A stretch of DNA of 64,000 bases, from NCBI RefSeq assembly GCF_000219625.1, contig NC_018218.1:1178001-1242000 (forward strand), read 5' to 3'. Position numbers and translations under genes: made by a program. The DNA is from Zymoseptoria tritici IPO323 (taxonomy: Eukaryota > Ascomycota > Dothideomycetes > Mycosphaerellales > Mycosphaerellaceae). Below, piece after piece: positions 32,101 through 45,399 of this stretch. The notes under the pieces were generated by a model. The model was given only the letters and a program-made list of their open reading frames with translations, searched no databases and was not told where the DNA came from. The first letter of the stretch is position 1; every line of letters starts with the position of its first letter.

Positions 32101-33489
32101 CTGGCGCGAGGCGACAGGGCTCCTGGTCATCTTCGTCGGCGTCGCACGCTCTCTCTCTCTTCCTCTCGTTCGGCAGATGACACAGCTCCGGCGACCTGCT
32201 CCATCGGCATGCGTCGGTCTGGCCATGTTGGTACGACTACGGCTGCTGCTGCTGCTGCTGCTTACTGATGTTGTGCAACCTCGCGAGGGAATGGAACCGC
32301 TGGTCTGCGAGGTCGCACTGCAGGCGTAATGCACAAGCGTATACGATGGGTGCATATCCATCAGCTCAGCAAACTTCCGAGAACATTCTCAATGCAACGC
32401 ATGAAGCTGGCCAAGGTTGACGCATGACACTTCGCCGGTGTATATTGCAGCTTCGGGCCCAGAGTAGTGAGGGCTGCAATGCATAGACAGGCGGCAAGTG
32501 AATGGACGAGAATGCTCCGTTCGCTACTGCACCTGCTGCCCAGAATGGTTCGTATCTTTGCTTGCGTGCTCTAGCTCGATGCACCGACTTGCCTCGTCCT
32601 CCCGACAGACTGGTAAGATGCATTAGGGCATGCAGGCCCCTGTCATGCAACGTTCAGGGTAGATCAGCTGGCTGTGAGGAGACCGAACGGACGGCTCGCA
32701 GAGAATGCATGATCTCGTCTTTCGGAGAGCAAGTGGGTGCGGGAGTGTATGTATAGACTTGTAGGGTGGTATAAGATGACCATTACTGTGGCATCGGCGT
32801 TCTTTCGAGGCTGTCCTCCAAGACCAGCACTGCATCCTCCCGATGCATTCTCGATACACACGGCATTCCACACATCGATCCAACGCGGCGGCGGTGGAGC
32901 GAGCAGAGACAGGTCGGATCCAGTGCAGTGGTACCTCCTCTCCAGTGGAGTGTGTTCCCACCCGACTAGACTGAAAACTCCTCTGAAGGCTCTGATCGGT
33001 TCGGGCGGGACAGTGATGCGTCGGCCGTGAACCTTGTTGTGCTCCGCAGCCCACTCCTCTGGCGCCCATGTCTCGTCCTTGTCTTGTGCGTCGCTGGACT
33101 AGCCCGCTCTGGACCCCAGCAGTAGTAAGAAGTAGCAGGTAGTCCGCCCGTTGAAATATCAGAAGGGTCCCCGCTCGCCGCTGGCCGAAGTGCTAGTTTG
33201 CACCGCGTTGTACAAGAGTTCCGTCCCTGTACGTTTCGTCGTCGACCATTGTTCAAGTGATCGTTCTTCTTTCGATCTCGGCACAGACCGTACCGTGGAC
33301 CGTTGGGTGGCGTGTTTTTGCTTTCAGGTGCCTTCCAATCCCATCGGCGTCAACATCACCTTCCATTTCTCGCCGCCACTCCCCGATCCGCCGAACGAAA
33401 ACCTTCCGCCATTATTGTCGGGCCTTGCTACTTGCTACATGACTGCGATATTCTCTCAACCTCCACGGACCTTTCCAAAACACCCACGA
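29167..33489. other. 4.3-kb stretch without a supported gene
   Basis: Both strands contain many short overlapping frames (up to 226 codons at 30363-31043, minus), but none has protein-like composition, a domain or a consistent splice pattern. Base composition is that of unique host DNA and not RIP-mutated. A 15-bp unit (AGTAGATCATTCGTC and a variant) is repeated three times at about 31309-31353, and a short GCT run stands at about 32241. The part next to 33490 may be promoter and leader of the methyltransferase gene. Confidence 0.5.
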
Positions 33490-34679
33490 ATGTTCGCGTT
33501 GCACGCAACGCCTGCTCCCATTTCTTCTGGCCAACCCTCCCGATCCTCCCATGCAGCGGATGCGGCGACCATGTCAAGGTATATTTTCGTTGAACAGTCG
33601 TGGAGAGGGTCAACAATTGACTGTCATTGCTAGAGTGCCGATTGCAGCTCTGTTAAGACAAGAAACTGCTTCCAGCGCTTCAACTGCCGTCGAACATTTC
33701 TCCGATCAGGGAAGGACGTATTATCGCATCCAAAATGACATGTACATTTTTCCCTCGGACGATGTACGACTCGACAGTATCTCCACTCGAAAACATGCTC
33801 CGATGCTGACTCCTTGTTTCCAGATCGAGTTTGAGCGATTGGATGTCATTCATTCTCTGATATACCAGGTTGCACTAAACAATCAGCTTCACGTTGCCGT
33901 CCTCCGAACAAATCCTCGGCGAATTCTCGACATCGGCTATGGAACTGGATTCTGGATGCTCGACATGGAAACGAAATATCCCGGAGCTGAGATCACTGGG
34001 ATTGACATGGAGGAGCCTCCCGCTGGAGTCAAGTCCAACGGTCGCCTGAACTTCCGATCATCGGTCGACTTCACTGCCCCAAGATGGCCGGTAGAAGATT
34101 CCTCTGTCGATCTCGTACACATGGCTCAGCTGCTCGGTTGCGTGCCGAATTGGTCGGATCACTACACCAAGGCTTACAGGTGAGCGCTAACTCTATGACC
34201 GAGTCCGCATGAAGCCATACTAACCACATTGCAGATCATTACGACCCGGCACGGGTCAAATCGAGCACGTCGAAATCGACTGGACGCCTCGGTCTTACGC
34301 CTCGGGTTTCCCGCACAACGCAACGGATCTCTGGAACTGGTGGGGTTGGATGCTGCAAGCCTCCGAGCGCGCTGGAAAACCTCTAGCCTACCGCGACGAC
34401 ACCGAGTCCCTTCTCGAGGGCGCGGGCTTTGTCGACGTCAGTCACAAACGAGTCCGCGTGCCTCTCTGCGGCAGCGACCGTCGTGACCGGCAGGAAAAAC
34501 AGCTCGCGCACGGCTATCAAATGACGATGGGCTACACGGGATCGCAGTCTTTCACGGGCATGAGCATGGCGCTGTTCACGCGCTATCTCAACATGTCGCC
34601 GCGAGATGTTGAGCAGATCTGTGCTAGGGCGCTGCAGGTGGTGCAGCAGGGTGAGCTGCCGCTGTATATCAATCTGTAA
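33490..34679 (+). CDS. LaeA-like SAM-dependent methyltransferase (339 aa)
   Basis: Exons 33490-33578, 33634-33763, 33824-34179 and 34235-34679; introns of 55-60 bp, phases consistent. Features match the LaeA/Llm group: GRTYYRIQNDMYIFPSDD, then an ERLDVIH segment, the SAM-binding loop ILDIGYGTGFW near residue 105, the acidic end of strand 2 (GIDMEEPP), and RPGTGQIEHVEIDWTPRS, which is typical of this family. LaeA-type proteins are nuclear regulators of secondary metabolism and development, working with velvet proteins; whether this is the true LaeA orthologue or one of the several LaeA-like paralogues cannot be told from sequence alone. An upstream in-frame ATG at 33439 would add 17 residues. 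Confidence 0.85.
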
Positions 34680-35568
34680 GTGTGACGAGTACCTCTAGCC
34701 GATCGGCTGGATGTAGCTGCTGTGGATCGTCGGGACCTCGCGTAGATGTGGTTGTTGCTGACGTGGAGACCGCAGACATGTGTGGACTGCAAGAAGACCA
34801 ATGAGCTGAGACGTGACGGATGTCACTCGACCTTTTCCGACCTCCCCGAGCGAATGACCGAAGCGAGAGACCGACTCCGAAACGAGTGGCGCCAATTTGG
34901 CCTCGCATTGATATTAACAGCGACCGCGATACCCAGGAGCGTATTTGTTAAAAGATGAGCGCTCGTGCGATGTGCCTGCTGTATTCATCAAGATATCGCC
35001 AGCTGCATTGATTCAAGCTACGATCGTGCGAATGACATCCATCGAAGGCCGCAAGGCGCATGATACGAATCAGAAAAGCAGAAACGGCGTGGAGGATGGG
35101 TGAATGTGCAGGCCATGAAGAGCGACGGGAAGCCTAGTGGCTCTTTTGCTTGTGTGCTTGCTTTTTCTCGGCACTCTCAGCGATGGCGTTCAGGAGTATC
35201 GACGACGAATATATTCCCCAAGTTTGCTTGCCAATGTGGCATGGGTTTTGGATCTCCGAATTTATGAAGCGTGGGAAGGCTGGAGAGCCACAGGCGGACG
35301 TCAGAGAGACTGCATCTGGCTGAAGATGGTCAAATGTGCTTGGGGGGGTCGGGGTCAGTAGCGCTTCAGACGGCCTTGTGCAGAATGTGCCGAATTTTAT
35401 CAGAGGCTGTTCAGCTGCTGCCAATGAGCCGTGAAATGGTGCTTCTGTGAGCCATGAGGACAAACGTCACTCCATCTGGGCTTGAGAGAGCAGTGGCAGA
35501 GCAAGACCATACACAACCTGCATGTCTTCACGTTTCTGACAGTGTACACGCTGCACCATTAGATGGTC
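34680..35568. other. Convergent intergenic region, nothing seen
   Basis: 889 bp between the stops of the methyltransferase (plus) and DLD1 (minus). No protein-like frame, tRNA or repeat is seen. Confidence 0.4.
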
Positions 35569-37445
35569 CTACCATTCCGCAACCTCACCCGGTGCTGGCT
35601 TCTGTACGCGCACAATCTTGTCGCAGTTCAACAAACACAACGGGTCGAATGCCAATTTCATCTGCAGAACGTCAGTCACAAAATTGTCTTCAATCAGGGA
35701 GAACAGCGAATCAAACTCACCTTCCTCATCAAATCCACCGCCGGCGTTCCAATCTCATGCGGCAAATAGTCCCTCTTCACCAATCCCACGCCATGCTCAC
35801 CCGTCGCTGTGCCTTCCATCTCAATCGCGCGCTTGACCATCTTATGCACGACCTGATCCGCAATCTCGTGTTCCGTCTTCTCATTGTATAGGATGATCGC
35901 GTGGAAGTTGCCATCGCCAACATGTCCCACAATCGCACCGATCAGACCAGACTTGTCGAGATCCTCTTTCGTCTCCTCGATGATGTCCGGAAGGCGTGAG
36001 ATGGGCACCGCGACATCGGTCGTCCACACCCGGTCGCCAGGGTTCTTCTTCTGCGCCATTACGCTCCATAGTGCTTCTTTGCGCGCGGACCAGAGCTCTT
36101 GTTGCTCGTCTTGGTTGCGGGCGAATTCGAAAGACTTGCTACCGGATTGCTTAGCAAGACCTTGAACGATGTTGATGTGCTCCTTGACGCTGGATGGTGT
36201 GCCAGCGAATTTGAAGAAGAGTGTAGGGACTTCCTTCCAGGAGCGAGAAGTGTTACCGGACTCGTTGATGCAGCGCATTTGGACATCGTCGAGGATCTCG
36301 ATAGCGGCAATGGGTACGCCTGCGCCGACGACTTTGAACACACATTCAGCGGCCGTGCGGATAGTCGGGAAGGTACAGACGGCGACGTTTGTGGTTTGAG
36401 GTTTCGGAGTGACTTTCAGAGTGGCTTCGGTGACTAGGCCGAGAGTACCTTCGGAGCCAATGAACATTCGTGTGAGGTCGTAGCCAGCACTGGACTTCCG
36501 CGGTCGTTGTTTGGTCTTAATGATCGTTCCGTCGGCCATCACGACCGTGAGAGACAGCACCCAATCCTTCATCGTGCCGTAGCGGTATGCGTTCGTGCCG
36601 GAGCATCCAGTCCCGACCATGCCTCCGATCATAGCTCCTGGACCTGGGTCGGGAGGAAAGAAAAGGCCATGCTCAGCCAGCTCTTCATTCAGCATCTCCC
36701 AACCCAACGCTGGCTGTACCACAACGTCCAAATCCTCCTTGTGTAGACTCAGTATCTTATCCATCCGACTGAAGTCAATGCATATCCCACCTCTCGTCGC
36801 CGCAAAATGTCCCTCCAGCGACGTCCCTCCACTGTATCCCGTGACCGGTATCCTCCTCCGATGGCACACCTTCATCACCTCCGATACCTCCTCCGTAGTC
36901 CCAGGCCTGACAATCGCAAAAGGCACGTCTCCATCTAATTCTCTGTGTGAGCTCCACTCGCTCCCAGCATGTGACTTCAAATCATGCTCCTGCGTCGAAA
37001 TGTTCTCTTCCCCTACGATTGCCTTGAAATCACTCCACGCAGCCTGCAATGTCACCGGCGCAACATCATGTCTAGGCGGTACGACCTGCGACAAAGGCAG
37101 AGTCGAAGCAGGCGAAGGTTCCGGCGGTGCACTCTGTCCTAGAAACCATCCTCCACCTACACCGACGGCCAATACCACGGGGAAGATCCAAGGATTGCCG
37201 CCGCGGGATCGTTTCTGTGCTTCTCGACCGGCTGCGAATCGGGCTTGTTCTTCTCGTTCGCGTTGGACGCGCTCGTGTGTGGCTTGGTACAATTGGCCTT
37301 TGAACGACTCTCGCTCTTCTCTGCGGTTCTCTGTGGCGTAGCTGCGAAAGCTGACCAGCCGGTTGGACTTGGTCGTTGCGGAGGTTCGAGATTGAAGGGC
37401 GGAGTCGAGCAGTCGGCGGCGGGCCAGTCGCGTTGAGATGGCCAT
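35569..37445 (-). CDS. DLD1: D-lactate dehydrogenase (cytochrome c), mitochondrial (605 aa)
   Basis: Exons 37445-35721 and 35661-35569, one 59-bp intron between RK and MKLAFDP near the end. It begins with an Arg/Ser-rich mitochondrial presequence (residues 1-35), followed by a membrane segment WIFPVVLAVGVGGGWFLG near 90. The FAD-binding domain shows VRPGTTEEVSEV and the flavin loop GYSGGTSLEGH, then GMVGTGCSGTNAYRYG; the C-terminal half has HVGDGNFHA and GEHGVGLVKRDYL with DPLCLLNCDK at the end. These are the signatures of the DLD/glycolate oxidase GlcD family; with a membrane anchor it should oxidise D-lactate to pyruvate at the inner membrane and pass electrons to cytochrome c. Length and layout agree with yeast Dld1. 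Confidence 0.95.
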
Positions 37446-37963
37446 CGTGAGGGTTCAGAGATGACAGCAGGCGGCGATGGCGAGAAGCAAATGCTATAGG
37501 TCCTGTAATTGGAGGTGCGCCATGTCACTTGTATTCGTGTATTCCGCGGCAATGCTCGAAGCTCTTCAAAAGCGGAGATGGACCTTGCGGCAGAGCGGGC
37601 GGATCGTACGTCGGAGTACCTGTATTCTAATAGCATATTCTACTCGATTATCTGCACACACTCTAGAGACATTCTGCTAGCTTGCCTTTCATTTGCAAGA
37701 GGTTCTTCTGACTTGAAGGTGCTTGATGATAGACTGCAGCAGTACGTTCTTCATCCGTTTCTTGTATATGCAAGAGCTATATGCACATGTACCCACCACG
37801 AACCATCCAACATCATCATCAACATGCCACAATGAACAGCCAGACCGCAGCGCGTACGCTGGGCTAAAGCATAAAACAAACCCCAAGATCCAATGCCCAA
37901 ACATGTTCAAGCTCTACCCTCCTTAGTCGCCAAGAACGCCTTCGTAACATCAATGCTTCCCTC
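37446..37963. other. Intergenic between WC-2 and DLD1
   Basis: 518 bp, tandem minus-strand arrangement: it holds the DLD1 promoter and the 3' end of the upstream WC-2 gene. No coding signal is seen. Confidence 0.4.
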
Positions 37964-39535
37964 CTACATGCTACTCCCACCGCTCTCGTTGCTGTTGTGC
38001 ATTGGCATACCCGGCGGGTTCCCCATTGATGTCAGACCCATCTGGCTGCCAAGTGGCGTCGATGCATGCATACTCATGCTGCCACCACCTGGACTGCTCG
38101 TATTTCCATCATCGACACCCGAGCGTTTCTTCTCCTTTTTCGCCCATCGTAGACCACAGGCATTGCAAAGCGTCTTGGGTCCTTTGGGCCCTTTCCGCCA
38201 TTCCGGCGAGTCGAGAGTCCCGCAGTCGGCGCAGACGTATTCGTCGGCGACTTTGAGCTTTTTCTTTTCCTTCTTCGCGCCTTCCCGATCGCGATCTAAT
38301 AGGATGGCGATGCCTGCGTCGCCACGAATGAGAGCCGGAGATGTGTCTCCTGTGCTGATTCCGTGGCTGCGTTCTCCATCTCGGTAGCGAAGACCTGTCA
38401 GCAGCTCAATGCTTTCCAGATGGGTATTGTTGGCTTCGTATCGTGACATCTTGTCGGCGATGCTGTCTGGTCTTTGCGCCTGAAGAGCACTGTCCAAGTT
38501 CTGCCGCGTCAACGCAGTATTTGATATCGTAGGCTTTGCCGGGGGAGGCATGCCTTGATAGTTTGGTGTCGGAGCAGCAGTAACTTGCGCCTCGGACGTT
38601 GCGTCGCCAGGTGCTTTGGAGGTGCGCGACTCTGATTGTGTCACACCAGTCTGTGAGCCCTGCTCTCGAAGCAGCTTGTCCTGTTCTGCGTTCTCTTCCA
38701 GCTCTTCGCGCTTGAGCTCTTCAATGCGCTTCATGAGCCGCTCGTTCTCAATCTTGTGCTCGAGGAATGAATCCAGTAGCGCAGCATTTCTCGTGGGATA
38801 TGGTCGCGCCATCATAAAGAAGCCTCTGCATAGACCAGCAACCGCCAGCGATTTGCCCGCCGGTGTTTGGCCATAGCTTTGTGACCCCGGAGGCTCGGGG
38901 GATATATGTGGGTGTCCATCGCATTCAAATATCATAAATGTTCCATCATCTTTCTTGAATCGGTAGAAGAATCGCAAGCCGTTTCCACTGGCAATGCTCT
39001 CGTTGAACTCGCGCATGAAGATGCCACTGTCATCCGGATGCACATACTCGCCTATGAATTTCCCAATGAGTGTATGCGGATCATGGCCGGTGATGACTTT
39101 GCACGAAGGCGAGACATATAGAATGCGCCCGTCGGGTGTGAGAATGTGTAGAAAGTCCTTCAGCTCTTCGATGATCCTTTGCGACCAGTTGCGACGCTTC
39201 GTGAACTCGGTCAGGGTACTGCTGTTGGAGGGCGTGGACATTCCAAAACCTGTCGGTAGCGGACCTGCGCCAGCTCCCGTCAGGCTTGTCTCCTGCTGTT
39301 GGTGTAGCTGCTGCTGCTGTGCTTGCGGATGCGCCGAGAGTGTCGGAGCGTTCGAGATGCTATGTCCATTGCTTGTGTGCTGTGGTGTAATACCTCCGCC
39401 AAAGGTCTGGTCGGCGCCTCCGGTCAGATCGATATCGAGGTCCATCGGCAATGATATGTCCATATTGAAGTCCCCATTACCGTCGCCATAGGCCGCAGGG
39501 CCCATGGTGGAGAGGCCATGAGTTTGATACGACAT
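37964..39535 (-). CDS. wc-2: White collar 2-type PAS/GATA transcription factor (523 aa)
   Basis: One uninterrupted frame. Order: acidic N-terminus, Gln-rich run near 80, a single PAS domain at about 110-235 ([41 protein letters not shown]), a charged coiled-coil-like helix after it ([19 protein letters not shown]), a linker, and a GATA zinc finger near 433-458 with C-x2-C-x18-C-x2-C spacing ([22 protein letters not shown]). The order PAS then class IVb GATA finger, without a LOV domain, is diagnostic of WC-2, the partner of the blue-light receptor WC-1 in light and clock responses. The start is the first in-frame ATG; an upstream GTG is ignored. It lies 604 bp from the Copia element's target duplication. 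Confidence 0.95.
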   Translation of the reverse strand: MSYQTHGLSTMGPAAYGDGNGDFNMDISLPMDLDIDLTGGADQTFGGGITPQHTSNGHSISNAPTLSAHPQAQQQQLHQQQETSLTGAGAGPLPTGFGMSTPSNSSTLTEFTKRRNWSQRIIEELKDFLHILTPDGRILYVSPSCKVITGHDPHTLIGKFIGEYVHPDDSGIFMREFNESIASGNGLRFFYRFKKDDGTFMIFECDGHPHISPEPPGSQSYGQTPAGKSLAVAGLCRGFFMMARPYPTRNAALLDSFLEHKIENERLMKRIEELKREELEENAEQDKLLREQGSQTGVTQSESRTSKAPGDATSEAQVTAAPTPNYQGMPPPAKPTISNTALTRQNLDSALQAQRPDSIADKMSRYEANNTHLESIELLTGLRYRDGERSHGISTGDTSPALIRGDAGIAILLDRDREGAKKEKKKLKVADEYVCADCGTLDSPEWRKGPKGPKTLCNACGLRWAKKEKKRSGVDDGNTSSPGGGSMSMHASTPLGSQMGLTSMGNPPGMPMHNSNESGGSSM

Positions 39536-40139
39536 CCGGCGCCAGAGGCCCACGGCTCTCGATTGATCTATCGGTGGGGCAGCTCACTGCAGATGATCGC
39601 GCAGGGGGCAGATGTGCAGGAGGACCGATCGAGGCGGCTCCCTTCTCCACAGGAATGGTTCTGGTAGTGCATCAAGTCTTGGAAATGACGGTCGAATATT
39701 CCAGAATTCAAAATGGAGATGTGTACGACCGCCACGTGCAGTAGCAAGCCGATACAAGTTGCGAGTGTCGTTGTATGTTTCGGAAGACGGTGTCTCTGCA
39801 CACCAATGGTAGGCGCTGTCCCTTAGGGTCCCCGGCGCATACAAGGTAGGTACCTTAAGGTCAGGCAATTCACTTATTCGCGTGCTGACGGTGCCTGTAC
39901 CTTACTATTGCAGGGATTTAATGGCGGGGCAAGATCTTGCTTCAGATGTACGATTGAACAACCAGATCTCTCCTCTAGAGCTACCTTATGCTTCATGCAG
40001 GCCGTGATGGAAAGGTTCAGCACAGTTGCGACTAGGCCCCTCCAGAGCACGTGGAATGCACTGGAGCACCTGTGCACTGTCGCTTGTCATCGACCGAGAT
40101 GCCGAAATGGAGTTGTTTTCCGCTTATTTATACGAACTC
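39536..40139. other. WC-2 upstream region, bordering the Copia element
   Basis: About 600 bp of normal-composition DNA up to the Copia target duplication. It should hold the WC-2 promoter. The insertion of a 6.4-kb element leaves this proximal part intact. Confidence 0.4.
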
Positions 40140-40144
40140 TAGGA

Positions 40145-40315
40145 TGTTGTGGATCATCAGACTGACTATTAGTGAAGTGTACATAACTAGTGCTAAGGCA
40201 TTTCTACATACAGATAGCTAAAGTAAGAATCTTACACTTAAGATTCTCTCTATATAATAATATATACCTGCTAATTAGAGGTCTTCTTCTACTTAGCTTA
40301 AGTCTAATTATAATA
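40145..40315 (+). repeat. 5' LTR of the Copia element
   Basis: 171 bp, same length as the 3' copy, differing by transitions only. Its outer end keeps more G and C (TGTTGTGGATCATCAGACTG) than the 3' copy's inner end, consistent with mutation fading at the element's edge. Confidence 0.95.
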
Positions 40316-40399
40316 GGTTATAAGCCCGGCGTAACTACTATATACTTAAGGAAGAATTGTCTATTCTAAGCGCAGCTACTAGAACCTTACTATATACTA

Positions 40400-43300
40400 T
40401 TTAGACAGTTAACTAGCAAGCCGAGAAAGAGCTAGTTATAATAATAGCCGTAATATAAGCTAATAAGTTTAAGACTACGAAGAAGAATAAAGTTCTAAGA
40501 AAGGGAAGTAACTTCTTAGACTAGTTAAGGATACTTAAAGCAGCCCTTATAGACAAGGAGGTATTAGGCTATATCTTTTATAATATTCCTTAGTGCCCTG
40601 CCTAACTAAAGCTAGGAATTAAAGTTAAATATCCTTTTCTACTAACTAAGGAGAGTACTACTTTATCCTCCTAGGCTCTAACTCCTTTCTAAAAAGAAGG
40701 AAGGGATACTCTAATAATAGAACCTATTTTAACTAATAGACTAAGATTAACTCCTCTTTAAGTTTAGTATAAGTATAACCTAATTATATACAGGATTATT
40801 AGCAAAAGGATTAACTAATCTCTAAGGCCTAACTTTAGGGATATAGAGAAGATAGCTAAGGAACTATATAATACTATTATAGCTACTTATAGGCCTGTTA
40901 TAATTATAAATATTTATAATAGCCTAAGGATTCTTAGAATTAGTAATATTAAGATCTAAGGAATAAATACTTAGAAGTACTATAAGGACTTTTAGAAGTA
41001 GTATTATAAGTATATCTCTATAATAGAATAATACTCTAGGTCTAAGAACATTCTAGTCTTAAAGCTTACCTTTAGTAATAAGTAGATTAGGCTATTCTTT
41101 ATCTAGGGCCTCTACTATCTAGAATACCTAAGAAGCTAAAGATAATCCTATTATATTAAGAATATAATTCTTAAAGAGCTAATTACCTTATTAATTAAGG
41201 AACCTCCTTTATAAATATAGAGGATAGTAGGAGGATTTAGGGGTACTATAGTAGATAATAATTAGTATACTAAGTATACCTATTATATCTATATAAATAT
41301 AGATTGCTTTAAGAAGTACCCTAATAAGGCCCTAAAGTCCTAGGTATATAAAGGAAAAGGAGGATCTAATAAGGATAAGAAGAAGTCCTAAGATAAGAGT
41401 AAAAGATATAATAAGAAGGGAGGAAAAGGTACTATAGTAATTAAGCCTATTTCCTCTTCTAATATAGGCTTAAGCTCTAATTTAGATAGCTTATTTGCAG
41501 GAGTAGTAATTGCTACTACTAAAATATAAAGGAGTAATACTATTATTTAGGATTCTAGTATATTATACTACTTCTTTAATAATAAGTCCTAGTTCTTAGA
41601 CCTTAAACCCCTAGAAACCCTAATTAGGTTCTCTTAAGCTATTAGACAAAGTATAATTATATACTTAGGAAGTATAAGGATTATAATAAAGTATAAGGGG
41701 AATAAGTTAAATATTACCTTATAAGATATGTTATACTCTCCTAACTCTAATTATAACCTTATCTTAATAGAGACTCTCTAGCTAAAGTATAAGGTCTACC
41801 TAGATAAGCTATCTTTATATATTCTAAGGAATAATAAGAAGATAGGCAAGGTTTAGTCTACTTATAATGTTCTAATCCTTTAGAATGCAACTATCTCTCT
41901 CCCTAAGGAGAGTACTAAAGTTACTTCTATAACTAACAAGAATATATCTTATCTAGCCTTTGCTATGCCTAAGGCTAATATAATAAGATAGTACTAGAGA
42001 CTAGGCTATATAAGGAATAAGATTCTTAGTATAATAAAGGCTTAAGTCTAAGGACTTAAGTAGATTAATATATCTATACTTAAGTACTATAAGCTATACA
42101 AGCTTATAAGGTTATAAAGAGTAGTATTAAGAACTCTAAGACTAATACCTTAATCCTTATTAGATAAGGTCTATATTAACATTATAGGACTAATCTTTCT
42201 ACTAGATATCTTTAGATACAAGTATATCCTTATAATTACTAATATAAAGTTAAGAAGGAGATAGGCTATCTTCTATAAGCTTAAATTATAAGCTATACAA
42301 ATTATTAAGAAATAGACTACTAAGATATTTAACTAGTATAAAAAGATAGTTAAGATCTAGTTCTTAAATAAAGAAAGAGAGTTTAATAATAATAATCTAA
42401 TTACATTTGCAGAGAATAAGGGACTAAGATAGGATTTCTTAGCTCCCTATACTCCTAAGTAGAATAGAATTGTAGAATTATCTAATAAGGTTATCCTTAA
42501 TAAGGCAAGAGCAATAATAATTAACTCTAGCCTACCTTTCCCTCTTTAGAGTTTTACAGTTATATATACAATCTTCCTTACTAATAGGCTAGTATGCCTA
42601 TTAACTAATAAGATTCCTCTTTAGGAATTTAATTAAGATCTTAATACTAAAACTCTATATATTAATCTAATAAAGGTTAGGAGATTTAGATATAAAGTAT
42701 ATCTACATAATTAGGGAAGACCTAATTTATAGAAGTTCTATCCTAGAATAGAGAAATACTAGAATCTAGGATTCTAGGAGAATACTTTAACTAACTATAT
42801 AGTTTAGAAGTTTAAACTATCTACCCTTATTAGGTTTTAATATAAGATTATAACCTCTCCTTATATAATACATAATAAGAATAAGGTATATAGTATAATA
42901 CCTACTACCTTAGACTTCTAGGGGGAGAGTTTCTTATAACTAATATAACCTATTACTATAAAATAGGAAGTCTATATTATCTATACTAAAGATTAAGATT
43001 AGGGCTAGGATGCCTAAGGGTAAGATACCTAACCTCTTACTACTTCTTATCTTTAAGAAGTAAAGAATATATTTAATACTATATAGAGAGAGAGAAACTA
43101 AGCCTCCCTTTTAATATCTTAGGGGAAGTAAATATTAGGTTAGGATATATAGTCCTAGGATAACTAATATAAGTAGTCTAAGCCTAATTAGCTAGAGGCT
43201 ATTAAGCATAAAGAAGCCTCTTAGCTAGCTTAGAGGGAGTATATTTCTAAGGAAATAAGAAGTCCTAAGGGATTCTAAGGAAGTCCTAAGGGATTCTAGG

Positions 43301-45120
43301 AGTAAGCTAATACCTTATTAATATAGCTATAATATTAAGTATTAGTAGAGAATTACCCTAAAAGGGAAGACCTTTAAGATTATGCTATAACTCCCTTCCT
43401 AGATATTTATATTATAAGAAAGAGGAAAGTAGGAAGAAGCCTTAAGAGACTTAAAAAATTAGGTAATAAAGTAAGTCCTAAAAGCTTAGGTATATTTAGA
43501 CTCTTAAGAAGTAGAAGATTAGTTATAAGAAAAGACTATAGCAAGATCTAGAAGATAGGACTTAAAGTAACAAATCCTAATTTGTCTAATCCTAAGATAG
43601 TTAAAGAAGCTCTTTCTAGATCTAACTATAAGGAATAGGAGAAAGCTATTATTAAGGAAGCTAAGTTACTTAAGTTTATAGGATGCCTTAAATAGAAACT
43701 TATTAATACCCTCCTTAAGGGGAAAGTCCCTCTTATAAGGAAATAGGTCTTTAAGATTAAGGTACTCCTAGATAGAACTATAAAGAAGTATAAGGCTAAA
43801 TAGATAGCTAGGGGATTTATATAAAGGAAGGGACTTAACTATATTAATACCTTTGCTCCTACCCTAAGAGCTATAATAGGGAGAATACTTCTGTCCCTCT
43901 TAGTTAACTTTAGCTAGAAGAGGAGATAAGTTAATATTAAGACTATATTCCTAAATCTAAACCTAGATAAGTAGATCTTTATTAAGCTACTAGAGGGAGC
44001 TTATCTCTTTAAGAAAGATGCCTATAAATATATTATATATATTAAGAAAGGACTATATAGGCTTAAGCAGGCAGCTACTCTTTAGTATTATAATGCTATA
44101 GACACTTTCTAAAAGCTTAGTCTAATAAGAACTATTAGCGATACTTGCCTCTTTTAAGGAAAAGGCATCCTTATTCTCCTTTATATAGATAACTTCTAGA
44201 TCTTTAAATAGTTAGACTATAAGATTAACAAGCTAATTAAAGGATTAGAGCAGAAGTATATAATTAAGGTTATTAATACTAATATCTTTCTTAGACTTTA
44301 CCTAAAGGAAGGGAAAGATAGCTCTATATCTATCTCTTAAGAATACTATTCTAGAGATAAACTTTAAGGATATAGTCTTAGTAATGCAAAGAGTGTTAAA
44401 TACCCCCTTAATACCCTCCTTAAACCCCTCTAAGATAAGGAAATAAAGGAGGACTATAATCTCTTTAATAAGATTATTAGGGAACTGCAACATCTGTTAA
44501 ACTATACTAGACTAGATATTAGTTTTGCTATTAACTATTATATAAGGTTCCTTTAGAACCTAGGACCTTTATATATTTAGGTAGCTAAATATATCTAGAG
44601 ATATATTACAGGCATAATTAACAAGTACCTTATATATAGGAAAACTAAGGAGCAAATTTAGATTAAAGCATTTTTAGACTCTAACTTTACTAGTAATCCT
44701 AGTATATCTAGGTCTACCTTAGGAATACTCTTTAAAATTGCAGGAGGCCTAGTTATCTAAAGATCTTAACTATAGAAAGAAGTAGTACTATCTAGTACTA
44801 AGGCAAAGTACCTCTCTCTTACTAAGGTAATAAGAGAAGTAAATTAGGTAAGGAATCTTATTAATAAGCTCTAGCCCTTTACCTAGGCTAAAAGCATTTC
44901 TACTATCTTTATTAAAGTAGATAATTAATTAGCTATTAGCCTTATAGAAAACTATACTAACTCTAAAAGATTAAGATATATCTCTCTTAGGAACTATTAC
45001 TATAGAGAATAATATAATAAAGGGAGTATTAAGGTAGAGTTTGTAAGGATAAATATGCAGCTTATAGACTATCTAACAAAACTAAAATCCCTAAATACTA
45101 TCCTCTAATATATAGATCTA
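40400..45120 (+). pseudogene. gag-pol of the Copia element, degraded
   Basis: gag occupies roughly the first kilobase and has a degraded zinc knuckle at about 41307. Integrase covers about 41990-42750 (RLGYIRNKI corresponds to the GAG-pre-integrase motif; then the DDE core). Reverse transcriptase starts near 43700: ARGF, then KGLDYINTFAP; its active site reads YIDN at 44182-44193, with the second Asp changed to Asn. RNase H follows at about 44690-45080 (DSNFTSNPS; STKAKYLSLT). Stops are TAG or TAA throughout. It cannot encode a working enzyme. Confidence 0.9.
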
Positions 45121-45399
45121 TAAATCTAGCAAAAAGATACTTATATATCTATATTAGGCAGCTAATATAGATATATAAGAAAGGCTAATATAAGAATTAA
45201 ACCTATAACCTTCTAATTTGTAATTAGAAATTATACTACTAGACTAACTAGCCCTTAATAAAAAGAGGGAAATTGCTCTTAAATTTATACCTTAATACCT
45301 ACATTCCTACTTAAGAAGGATTCCCTCCCTAGAATTATACTATTTTATTTATTATAAAACTAAGAAGTATAATACTTAGAATACTTATTTTATTTTTAT

